A program made the position numbers and the translations under genes. From positions 248,001 to 312,000 of the forward strand of contig CANLUH010000001.1 of NCBI GenBank assembly GCA_947494205.1: 64,000 nt of DNA, read 5' to 3'. Numbering within the stretch: position 1 is the stretch's first letter; every line of letters starts with the position of its first letter. Under the pieces are notes generated by a model. The model was not told where the DNA came from and did not search any database. It saw only the letters and a program-made list of their open reading frames with translations. Below, one piece after another: positions 37,738-45,340 of the stretch. The DNA comes from an uncultured Flavobacteriaceae bacterium. Its GTDB lineage: Bacteria; Bacteroidota; Bacteroidia; Flavobacteriales; Flavobacteriaceae.

Positions 37738-38727
37738 ATGAAAATAAAAACTACATTTATTATATTTTTAATAGTAGCACTTAGCCTTAACGCTCAAGAT
37801 TATACTATAACTACAACTACAGGAACATATACAGACCTAGTAAATAGTACGTCTTTAAACAACGATGCGCCTTGGGACGACCCAGAGTTTTTAATCCCTA
37901 TCGGATTTAATTTTCAATACTTTAATACTACGATAAGTCAAATTTACATAGACGATTGTACTTTTGGGGCTGGACTAAAACCTAATCCCGTAGATAATGT
38001 AAACTCACAAATACTAACTGCTTACGGTGCCGACATTATAGATCGCGGTTACGATTTTAATAACACAACAGCAACAACAGGAGCCTTATCTAATATTTCT
38101 TATAAACTTGAAGGTGCACCTGGAAGTAGGATACTAAAAATAGAATGGAAAAATGTTGGATTTCATTCAGATATAGAAGACAATGGTATATCAACAGATT
38201 TTACTAACTTTCAATTATGGCTATTTGAAGGCTCTAATGCAATCGAAATACACTTTGGTCCCAATAGTATAACACAGCCAGATTTAGCTTACGATGCAGA
38301 AACAGGAACAAGTATAGAATTTGCTAATAGTTATAATTGTAATACAGAAACACTTTCTGGAAATGCTAGTGTTGTAAATGGCACTCCAACAAACCCTAAT
38401 ATAATATCTTCTAGTCTTCTTGACGATAATTTTATAGATGGAACAATACCAAATGGTACTATTTATAGATTCGTAAATTCTAGTTTAAGTACTTCTGAAT
38501 TCAACTTAAATCCAAAGATTACTATTTACCCAAATCCTTCAAGTGATTTTATTACAATTTCTGGAATTGAAACAACTAAAACATACTCCATTTATGATGC
38601 TTTAGGAAGAATAATTGAAAAGAATAAAACAATCCAAAATAAGACTATTAACATTACAGGTTACAAAAATGGACTTTACTATATAGCATTAGAAAACACA
38701 AAGCCTATAAAATTTATAAAACAATAA
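37738..38727 (+). CDS. Secreted protein with T9SS type A sorting domain
   Basis: 329 residues, signal peptide ending LSLNAQ. A beta-rich body (ITTTTGTYTDLVNSTS, RILKIEWKNVGFHSD, NFQLWLFEGSNAIEIHFGP) resembles jelly-roll-like domains of unknown role. The last ~75 residues form a type A sorting domain (ITIYPNPSSDFITISG, IYDALGRII, GLYYIAL). It is predicted T9SS cargo. No substrate can be inferred. Confidence 0.88.
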   Translation: MKIKTTFIIFLIVALSLNAQDYTITTTTGTYTDLVNSTSLNNDAPWDDPEFLIPIGFNFQYFNTTISQIYIDDCTFGAGLKPNPVDNVNSQILTAYGADIIDRGYDFNNTTATTGALSNISYKLEGAPGSRILKIEWKNVGFHSDIEDNGISTDFTNFQLWLFEGSNAIEIHFGPNSITQPDLAYDAETGTSIEFANSYNCNTETLSGNASVVNGTPTNPNIISSSLLDDNFIDGTIPNGTIYRFVNSSLSTSEFNLNPKITIYPNPSSDFITISGIETTKTYSIYDALGRIIEKNKTIQNKTINITGYKNGLYYIALENTKPIKFIKQ

Positions 38728-38760
38728 ACACCTATTTTTATTAGTCTTAAAAAAATAGAT

Positions 38761-38809
38761 TTAAGTCTCCTCGAATAGTATTCAATGTAATATATTCGAA
38801 GAGACTTTA
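38761..38809. terminator. Convergent terminator
   Basis: A 17-bp stem (38761-38777 with 38793-38809) with one mismatch lies between convergent genes and touches the stop codon at 38807. Confidence 0.7.
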
Positions 38810-39070
38810 TACAAAATAAAGTATTGTAAAAACAATAACAAACATGATTATAGTTAATACTACAAACCGTATAGTCTTAAGCTGTTTATTCTCTTCTTGT
38901 AATCGTGTTTTTATTTTCAACAACATGCTAGGCGTTGCTTTTGGTAAATTATAGTCAACTCTATCAAGTCTTGAACCGCTTAATGTGTTTTTTAACCGAT
39001 CTCGTTTAGATAACAGGTTTCTATTACTTTTAATAGAGACAATAGCATTTTGTACAACTCCAAAACTCAT
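38807..39070 (-). CDS. Small single-helix membrane protein, paralogue of next gene
   Basis: The ATG at 39070 gives 87 residues; a TTG at 39082 is possible but less likely. A basic N-terminal region (SIKSNRNLLSKRDRLKN), the motif YNLPKATPSMLLKIKTRLQEEN and one C-terminal membrane helix (FVVLTIIMFVIVFTILYFV) are visible. The same layout and core motif occur in the upstream neighbour, so the pair arose by tandem duplication. Function unknown. Confidence 0.75.
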   Translation of the reverse strand: MSFGVVQNAIVSIKSNRNLLSKRDRLKNTLSGSRLDRVDYNLPKATPSMLLKIKTRLQEENKQLKTIRFVVLTIIMFVIVFTILYFV

Positions 39071-39074
39071 ACCT

Positions 39075-39341
39075 CTAAGCAAAATAAATTAATACAGAAA
39101 CGATAATAGTTAAAGAAACTCCCAACAATAAAAGTTGTTTTACTCTACGTTTTTTATTCTCTTTTTGCAATCGGGTTTTAATTTCCTGCAACTTCTCGGG
39201 CGTAGCTTTTGGCAAATTATATTCCGTTTTCTCGGTAGAATTAGTTACAAAACTAATGCCTTTAGATTTACGCTTAGATCTTAATTTTTTATTATTACGA
39301 ATAGACTGTATTGCAGCCATCATTGCGCCTTCTCCTCCCAT
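39075..39341 (-). CDS. Small single-helix membrane protein
   Basis: 88 residues. A basic segment (SIRNNKKLRSKRK), the shared motif YNLPKATPEKLQEIKTRLQ, and a C-terminal hydrophobic helix (LLLLGVSLTIIVSVLIYF). No signal peptide, so it is likely tail-anchored with a positively charged cytoplasmic N-terminus. 4 bp separate it from its paralogue. I do not recognise a named family. Confidence 0.78.
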   Translation of the reverse strand: MGGEGAMMAAIQSIRNNKKLRSKRKSKGISFVTNSTEKTEYNLPKATPEKLQEIKTRLQKENKKRRVKQLLLLGVSLTIIVSVLIYFA

Positions 39342-39511
39342 AATTTCTGAATTTTAAAGTGAAACAAGTATAGTTATGAAATGGAAATTCTATATCAGGA
39401 GTTAAACTCCTAATCTGTCTTCCAATAAAAAAGCGGCTTTATATATATGTAGTATAATTTATATACTTGTTACACTTACACAGAAGAATATTTATTTGAC
39501 TTAATAATAAA

Positions 39512-39766
39512 TTAGTTGAAAGCAATTAACAAACCTACTACAAATACTGCTACTTTAAGCATACCTGCTACAGCATAGCTTGTATTATATTGTTTACTTT
39601 TTAAACGTTGTTTAATACTAAAAAGTGACGGCTTTTTAAGACTATTAAAATTCTGTTTTGCAACAGCTTTGTAATTAGAATTTAAAATACCTAGAGGCGA
39701 ATTATGATATAATGCCTGTGTTTGAGGAAATGACTCTAAAGGTTGAGATTTAACTAATGATTTCAT
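39512..39766 (-). CDS. Small tail-anchored protein
   Basis: 84 residues with one C-terminal hydrophobic helix (YAVAGMLKVAVFVVGLLIAF) after a basic, Ser-rich N-terminal region (SIKQRLKSKQYNTS). Layout resembles the two small proteins downstream but the core NLPKATP motif is absent. Unknown function. Confidence 0.65.
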   Translation of the reverse strand: MKSLVKSQPLESFPQTQALYHNSPLGILNSNYKAVAKQNFNSLKKPSLFSIKQRLKSKQYNTSYAVAGMLKVAVFVVGLLIAFN

Positions 39767-39904
39767 GATGATTGACGTTTTGTGGTTATATAATTACAAC
39801 GACTCAGTTATAAAAATGTAACACATCATTTTCACATAAAGCTCTATAAATTAGCGAAACAGCTTTAAAATATGATGCTTTAGAGAATAAAAAAACAGAA
39901 ACTA

Positions 39905-41410
39905 TTATCTATTTCTCCAGAAAAAAGGTGTCAATAAAATTAAAACAGTAAACAATTCTAGTCTACCAATAAGCATTAAAAACGAAGCCCACCATTTACC
40001 AATAGCTGGTAATCCAGCATAATTATTTACAGGGCCGAAATCTCCAAGAGCAGGACCAACATTTCCTAAACTAGAAGCTGCTAAGCCTATGGCCGATTCG
40101 AAATCTATTTCCATCATAGAAAATACTAAAGCCCCCACAATAAAAGACAACATATATAATATAAAGAATCCTAAAATATTAAATACAATGTCTCCAGAGA
40201 CTCCTCTTTTATTATAACGTACTGGCAAAACTGCATTTGGGTGTAACGTACGTTTAAACTCTATAAAACCATTTTTAATAGTAATTAAATGACGGACCAC
40301 TTTTATTCCTCCAGATGTACTACCTGCTGAACCACCTAAAAACATTAAACCAAAAAAGAAAACCGTTAAAAAAGGTGTCCATAAAGTATAATCTGCAGAC
40401 ACAAACCCTGTTGTTGTTATTATTGCTAATACCTGAAATAGCGAATGACGAAAGGCACTTTCACCTTGTCCCCAAACCATAGGATGCTCTATAGAAGATA
40501 TACTTAAGTCTGCTCTAAAATAAATGATTACAGCTGCTATTATTGTAAATAAAGTAATAAACTTAAAATATAATTTAAACTCTTCGTCCTGTATAATCTT
40601 TTTTACCTTCCCTTTAAAAGCAAAGTAACTTAATACAAAGTTAGTTCCTGCTAAAAACATAAACAAGATAACTATATACTGTATTATAGGCGCATTATTC
40701 CAATACGCTAAACTAGCATTCTTTGTAGAAAATCCTCCTGTAGATAATGTAGACATGGAGTGATTTATAGCATCGAAAAAAGACATTCCTGCAACCTTTA
40801 ACAAAATAGTTTCCGCAGCCGTATAGCCAAAATAAATAAGCCATAAACGTTTTGCCGTATCTGTAATACGTGGGTGTAATTTATCTGCGCTTGGCCCTGG
40901 AGCTTCTGCTGCAAATAACTGCATACCTCCAATACCTAATAGCGGTAAAATAGCTACTGCTAAAACAATAATTCCCATACCTCCAATCCAATGGGTTAAA
41001 CTCCTCCAGAACAGCACACCTTTGGGAACCGCTTCTATATCATTTAAAATAGAAGCTCCCGTAGTAGTATAACCAGACATGGTTTCAAAAAAAGCTTCTG
41101 TTAATCCTGGTATAGATTCGGTAAGTATATATGGTAAAGAGCCTGAAAGTGCCATAACAATCCATCCAAAGGATACTACAACATATCCTTCTCGTTTGTT
41201 CATCTCTTTTTTGTGTTCTCTAGTATAATACATGGCAAAAACACCAACAAGTAACACGACTAAACCAGACAAAGACAGCTCGAAAGTAACACCATCCTTG
41301 TAGATTAAACTTACTAAAGCTGCTAACAACATAAAACCACCATTAAACAATAATAGCAATCCAAAAAAATGAAAGATAATTTTATAGTTAAGTTTTAAGC
41401 GCTTACCCAT
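39905..41410 (-). CDS. trkH: Trk-type potassium uptake transmembrane subunit
   Basis: 501 residues with four pore repeats: SGYTTTGAS, LSTGGFST, ITTTGFVSA and SLGNVGPALG. The GGSAGSTSGGIKVVRH loop is typical of TrkH/KtrB. It imports K+ at the inner membrane, gated by the RCK protein TrkA encoded 7 bp upstream. Confidence 0.97.
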   Translation of the reverse strand: MGKRLKLNYKIIFHFFGLLLLFNGGFMLLAALVSLIYKDGVTFELSLSGLVVLLVGVFAMYYTREHKKEMNKREGYVVVSFGWIVMALSGSLPYILTESIPGLTEAFFETMSGYTTTGASILNDIEAVPKGVLFWRSLTHWIGGMGIIVLAVAILPLLGIGGMQLFAAEAPGPSADKLHPRITDTAKRLWLIYFGYTAAETILLKVAGMSFFDAINHSMSTLSTGGFSTKNASLAYWNNAPIIQYIVILFMFLAGTNFVLSYFAFKGKVKKIIQDEEFKLYFKFITLFTIIAAVIIYFRADLSISSIEHPMVWGQGESAFRHSLFQVLAIITTTGFVSADYTLWTPFLTVFFFGLMFLGGSAGSTSGGIKVVRHLITIKNGFIEFKRTLHPNAVLPVRYNKRGVSGDIVFNILGFFILYMLSFIVGALVFSMMEIDFESAIGLAASSLGNVGPALGDFGPVNNYAGLPAIGKWWASFLMLIGRLELFTVLILLTPFFWRNR

Positions 41411-41417
41411 GATCGTA

Positions 41418-42767
41418 TTATAAGAATAATTTTTCTACTTGTTTAATAGACCTTGGTAAACAACATACTACTATATAATCTCCTTCTTCTATCTTAAAAC
41501 TCCCTAAAGCAATAAGACCTTTTCCATCTCTTATAACACCACCTATAATGGCAGAGCGTGGAAACTCTATATCTTTTATTACTTTATTACAAATTTTAGA
41601 AGTTGGTTTTACTCTAAACTCCAGAAGTTCTGCATTCATATTATTTAGCTTCGTCATGGCAATAACTTCTCCTTTACGGATATATCTAAATATATTATTT
41701 GCAGCTAATAATTTTTTATTAATTAAAGTATCGATACCAATAGATTGAGACAATTCGAAATAATCCATATTCTCAACCAATGCAATTGTTTTTCTTACGC
41801 CTTTAGATTTAGCAACTAAACAAGACATAATATTAGTTTCCGAATTTCCTGTTACAGAAATAAAAGCATCCATATTTTCTATGCTTTCTTCATCTAAAAG
41901 CTCAACATTTCTTCCGTCACCATTAATAACTAAAACATTTTCTAATTCATCGGCTAAATCAAAAGCAGCATCTTTGTCTTTTTCAATAAGCTTCACATTA
42001 AAATTTCTAGAGCTTAAATCTCGTGACGTTTTATAACCTATTTTACTACCACCAAGAATCATAACATCCTTAATAGGTTCATTCTTTTTACCTGTCATTT
42101 TACACAATTCTTCTCCACCACCTTCACTAGTTATAAAAACTACGGTATCACTTTCTTTAAATTGTGTATCTCCTCTAGGAATTATAGTATACTGTGTACC
42201 AAAACGCTGAATTGCAATAGGCACGAAATGAATTTCTGAAAACAATTGTGCAGCCTCTTTTACAGACTTCCCAACAAACGATGCAGTTCTAGATAAATTT
42301 AAACTTACCATTGTTAATGCACCATCTTCAAACTGGTAACTTTCATTAAAAGCCGATTGATTTAACAATAATTCAATCTCTGAAGCAGCTAAAGATTCAG
42401 GAGAAATTAACTCATCTATTCCAAAACGTGTAAAGCCAACTTCGTCTTTATGCGTAATAAACTCTGTATTAGAAATTCTAGCAATTGTTCTTTTACTTCC
42501 TAATTGCTTTGCTAAAACACAAACAGTAATATTTGTAGTTTCAGATGCGGTAACAGCAATCAACAAATCACTAGTATTAATCTTCGCTTCTTTTAATATA
42601 GAAATTGAAGTTGCATCTCCTTTTATAACTCGAATGTCTAAATGATTTTCAGCATAAGCAAGACTTTCCTTATCTGTATCTATTAGAGTAATTTCTTGCG
42701 ACTCGTAAGACAATAGTTTAGCTAAATGAAAACCGACTTCTCCAGCTCCAGCAATAATTATTTTCAT
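41418..42767 (-). CDS. trkA: Trk system potassium uptake regulator
   Basis: 449 residues with two RCK units, each a Rossmann TrkA-N domain (GAGEVGFHLAKLL at the start, LGGSKIGYKTSRDL near 220) and a TrkA-C domain. Binds NAD(H)/nucleotides and gates TrkH. First gene of trkAH; a minus-strand -7 box TATCTTTG sits at 42881-42888. Confidence 0.97.
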   Translation of the reverse strand: MKIIIAGAGEVGFHLAKLLSYESQEITLIDTDKESLAYAENHLDIRVIKGDATSISILKEAKINTSDLLIAVTASETTNITVCVLAKQLGSKRTIARISNTEFITHKDEVGFTRFGIDELISPESLAASEIELLLNQSAFNESYQFEDGALTMVSLNLSRTASFVGKSVKEAAQLFSEIHFVPIAIQRFGTQYTIIPRGDTQFKESDTVVFITSEGGGEELCKMTGKKNEPIKDVMILGGSKIGYKTSRDLSSRNFNVKLIEKDKDAAFDLADELENVLVINGDGRNVELLDEESIENMDAFISVTGNSETNIMSCLVAKSKGVRKTIALVENMDYFELSQSIGIDTLINKKLLAANNIFRYIRKGEVIAMTKLNNMNAELLEFRVKPTSKICNKVIKDIEFPRSAIIGGVIRDGKGLIALGSFKIEEGDYIVVCCLPRSIKQVEKLFL

Positions 42768-42880
42768 CTAATTTTTTGTTGTTATTAATAGTAAGAAAGG
42801 GAATCTAACGCTCAATTCTTCCGAATGACCTAGATTGTAACATGAACAATTCATTCTTTTATTTAGTATAAAAAGGACAA

Positions 42881-42888
42881 CAAAGATA
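42881..42888 (-). promoter_or_regulatory. -7 box of trkAH
   Basis: The minus strand reads TATCTTTG, 113 nt upstream of the trkA ATG. Confidence 0.4.
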
Positions 42889-43033
42889 GTTAAATTAACT
42901 ATTTTGAGCATAATTAATTGTTTGTTTTCAAGTTTCTTAAAACAAACTAGAGTAAAAAACACATTAAAAAAGCAATTACCACTCTTAATAAACCTTATTC
43001 AACTATTTAGTTTATACTTTATGAAAAACATTG

Positions 43034-43041
43034 TAATTTTG
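43034..43041 (+). promoter_or_regulatory. -7 box of ubiE-porT
   Basis: TAATTTTG, 14 nt before the TTG start at 43056, which supports that unusual start. Confidence 0.55.
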
Positions 43042-43055
43042 TAAAAAAATAAATT

Positions 43056-43784
43056 TTGACAAAAGTAAAGCCTTACAAAAACAGTGACCTTGGAAAAAAA
43101 GAACAAGTCACAAAAATGTTCGACACGATCTCTAAAGATTACGACGGTTTAAATCGTGTTATTTCTTTTGGTATTGATATTAAATGGCGTAAAAAGGTTG
43201 TGAAAATTGTAAAAAATGGACAACCCAAATCTATTTTAGACATTGCAACAGGAACAGGGGATTTGGCTATTAACCTAGCGGAAACTAATGCCAGTAGAAT
43301 AGTTGGCCTAGATATTAGCCCAGGTATGTTAAACATTGGTAAGGAAAAAATAAAAGCTAAAGACTTAGACTCTAAAATTGAAATGATTTTAGGAGATTCT
43401 GAAAATATGCCTTTTGAAGATAACACTTTCGACGCTATTACTGTTGCCTTTGGTGTTAGAAATTTTGAAACTTTAGATAATGGATTAAAAGAAATTCTTC
43501 GTGTGTTAAAACCAGGGGGAACATTTGTTATTCTAGAAACGTCTATGCCAGACAAAACGCCTTATAAACAAGGTTATAATTTTTACACAAAAAACATATT
43601 ACCGTTAATAGGAAAAACCTTCTCTAAAGACAGAAGTGCTTATAAATACCTATGCGAATCTGCATCTGTTTTTCCTTATGGTGAAGCTTTAAACAATATT
43701 TTACGTAATATTGGGTTTATAAATGTTAAAGACTTGCCACAAACTTTTGGTGTGGCTACCATTTATACAGCATCAAAACAGTAA
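43056..43784 (+). CDS. ubiE: Demethylmenaquinone methyltransferase
   Basis: 242 residues from a TTG start. There is no in-frame ATG before the conserved [20 protein letters not shown] segment, and a -7 box lies 14 nt upstream. The SAM motif is [15 protein letters not shown] and the UbiE signatures are [13 protein letters not shown] and VAFGVRNFE. It makes the last methylation of menaquinone, the quinone used by NQR. porT follows 2 bp after the stop, a pairing also seen in other flavobacteria. Confidence 0.96.
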   Translation: MTKVKPYKNSDLGKKEQVTKMFDTISKDYDGLNRVISFGIDIKWRKKVVKIVKNGQPKSILDIATGTGDLAINLAETNASRIVGLDISPGMLNIGKEKIKAKDLDSKIEMILGDSENMPFEDNTFDAITVAFGVRNFETLDNGLKEILRVLKPGGTFVILETSMPDKTPYKQGYNFYTKNILPLIGKTFSKDRSAYKYLCESASVFPYGEALNNILRNIGFINVKDLPQTFGVATIYTASKQ

Positions 43785-43786
43785 TA

Positions 43787-44503
43787 ATGAGAAACATACT
43801 TATATTATTTACCCTTTTATTTGTAGTTAACACAAGTTCTGCACAACTTTTTACTAAGGAAAAAGTACAGAATAACCAGAATATGGATAAAAAATTATTA
43901 AGCTGGGGATACTATTTTGGAGTTAATAATTTGGATTATAAGTTTGATTACAATGATAACAAAGGTGATATTACTAATGTAAAATCAACAGGTTTTAATG
44001 TTGGTTTAGTTGGAGATTTGCGTGTTAACGACTTTATAAACGTTAGGCTAGAACCAGGTTTAGTAATTACAACAAGAAACTTAATGTACTCTGAAAACTA
44101 TTTTGAAGGTATAGACGACATTAACGACTCAGATTTATTAAGAGAAGTAAAATCCACCTATGTTTATTTACCATTATTATTAAGGCTGTCAACTAAACGT
44201 CACAATAATTTTAAACCTTTTGTAACTTTTGGGGTAGCAACGTCTTTAAACTTATCTAGTAATGAACTTAATCCAGACGATAATAGTAATGGAGAGTTTA
44301 GAACGAAAAAAAATGTCTTCTTTTACGACATTGGTTTTGGAATAGATTTCTATTTATACTGGTTTAAATTTACACCTTCTATACGTGGTGTCTTTGCTAT
44401 TAATGATGAATTAGTAAGAGATAATGACCCAAATAGTCCTTGGACGGGTAACATTGCATCTATGAAAACGCGTGGTGTTTTTATTAACCTTACATTTAGA
44501 TAA
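43787..44503 (+). CDS. porT: T9SS outer-membrane protein PorT (SprT)
   Basis: 238 residues, signal peptide ending TSSAQ, and an eight-strand-type beta-barrel pattern (LLSWGYYFGVNNLDYKF, PFVTFGVATSLNLS, FYDIGFGIDFYLYWF) with a terminal aromatic-rich strand (FINLTFR). PorT/SprT is required for type IX secretion and gliding in flavobacteria. The 2-bp gap after ubiE supports the assignment. Confidence 0.88.
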   Translation: MRNILILFTLLFVVNTSSAQLFTKEKVQNNQNMDKKLLSWGYYFGVNNLDYKFDYNDNKGDITNVKSTGFNVGLVGDLRVNDFINVRLEPGLVITTRNLMYSENYFEGIDDINDSDLLREVKSTYVYLPLLLRLSTKRHNNFKPFVTFGVATSLNLSSNELNPDDNSNGEFRTKKNVFFYDIGFGIDFYLYWFKFTPSIRGVFAINDELVRDNDPNSPWTGNIASMKTRGVFINLTFR

Positions 44504-44529
44504 GCTATCAGCTTACTGACTGGTATAGA

Positions 44530-45249
44530 TTAACCTCTTTTAAATTCACTTAATAAAATAGCAGTCGCAGTTGCTACATTTAAGCTTTCTGTTGCTTGTA
44601 AATCTCCAAAACGTGGTATAGAAACTTTTTTAGTTACTAATTGTTCTATAGCGTTAGAAATACCATTAGCTTCGTTCCCCATAACTAAAACCCCCTTATT
44701 TGCTAGTGTTGTTTTATACACATTATCACCATCCATAAAAGCGCCATAAACAGTTTCGTTAGCCTCTTTTAAAAACACTTCTAAATCTACATAACTAATA
44801 TTAACTCTAGTAATAGATCCCATAGTAGCCTGTATAACTTTAGGGTTATAACAATCTACGGTGTCTTCACTACAAACTAATTCTTTAATACCAAACCAGT
44901 CGCAAAGCCTAATAATAGTTCCTAAATTACCAGGATCTCTAACAGCATCTAAAGCAACCACAAGAGTATTTAAATTAATATTTTTTATTTCTGGAATTTC
45001 AAAAAGAGCCAAAGCTTTATTGGGAGTTGTTAAAAAACTTATTTTTTTAAGTTCTACTTCTGTAACACGTGTTTCAAGATTGGCATCAATATTGAAAGGT
45101 ACTGTGCTAAATACATGATTTAATGTTAAAGAAGATTGTAATAGTTCATTTATCACCTTTACACCTTCAGCTACAAAAATACCCTCTTGAAGTCTATACT
45201 TTTTTTGCTTTAAACGCGTTATTAGTTTTATTTGGTTTTTTGATAGCAT
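44530..45249 (-). CDS. SpoU/TrmH-family RNA 2'-O-methyltransferase
   Basis: 239 residues. N-terminal substrate-binding domain (KYRLQEGIFVAEGVKVINELL) and SPOUT motifs 1-3: DAVRDPGNLGTIIR, LVMGNEANGIS and ESLNVATATAILL. It methylates a ribose in rRNA or tRNA; the target site is unknown. Divergent from the TamL-like gene, whose promoter lies near its start. Confidence 0.95.
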   Translation of the reverse strand: MLSKNQIKLITRLKQKKYRLQEGIFVAEGVKVINELLQSSLTLNHVFSTVPFNIDANLETRVTEVELKKISFLTTPNKALALFEIPEIKNINLNTLVVALDAVRDPGNLGTIIRLCDWFGIKELVCSEDTVDCYNPKVIQATMGSITRVNISYVDLEVFLKEANETVYGAFMDGDNVYKTTLANKGVLVMGNEANGISNAIEQLVTKKVSIPRFGDLQATESLNVATATAILLSEFKRG

Positions 45250-45267
45250 TTAAAAAATGTATTTTTG
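45240..45267 (+). promoter_or_regulatory. Promoter of tamL-like gene
   Basis: TTG (45240-45242), 17-nt spacer, TATTTTTG (45260-45267): a complete Bacteroidetes promoter. It overlaps the start of the divergent methyltransferase gene. Confidence 0.65.
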
Positions 45268-45340
45268 AATCGGTAGTAATTCAAGTTATAAAAAAATCGA
45301 GAATTAGTACTATTAATTAATCATTTTAAGGTTTGGCTAT

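Noticed and set aside
43139-43555. 138-codon frame opposite ubiE
   Set aside because: A shadow of a conserved gene; no start signals and improbable composition.
44500-44520. Short hairpin AAGCT-ATC-AGCTT after porT as a terminator
   Set aside because: Only a 5-bp stem and no T-run.
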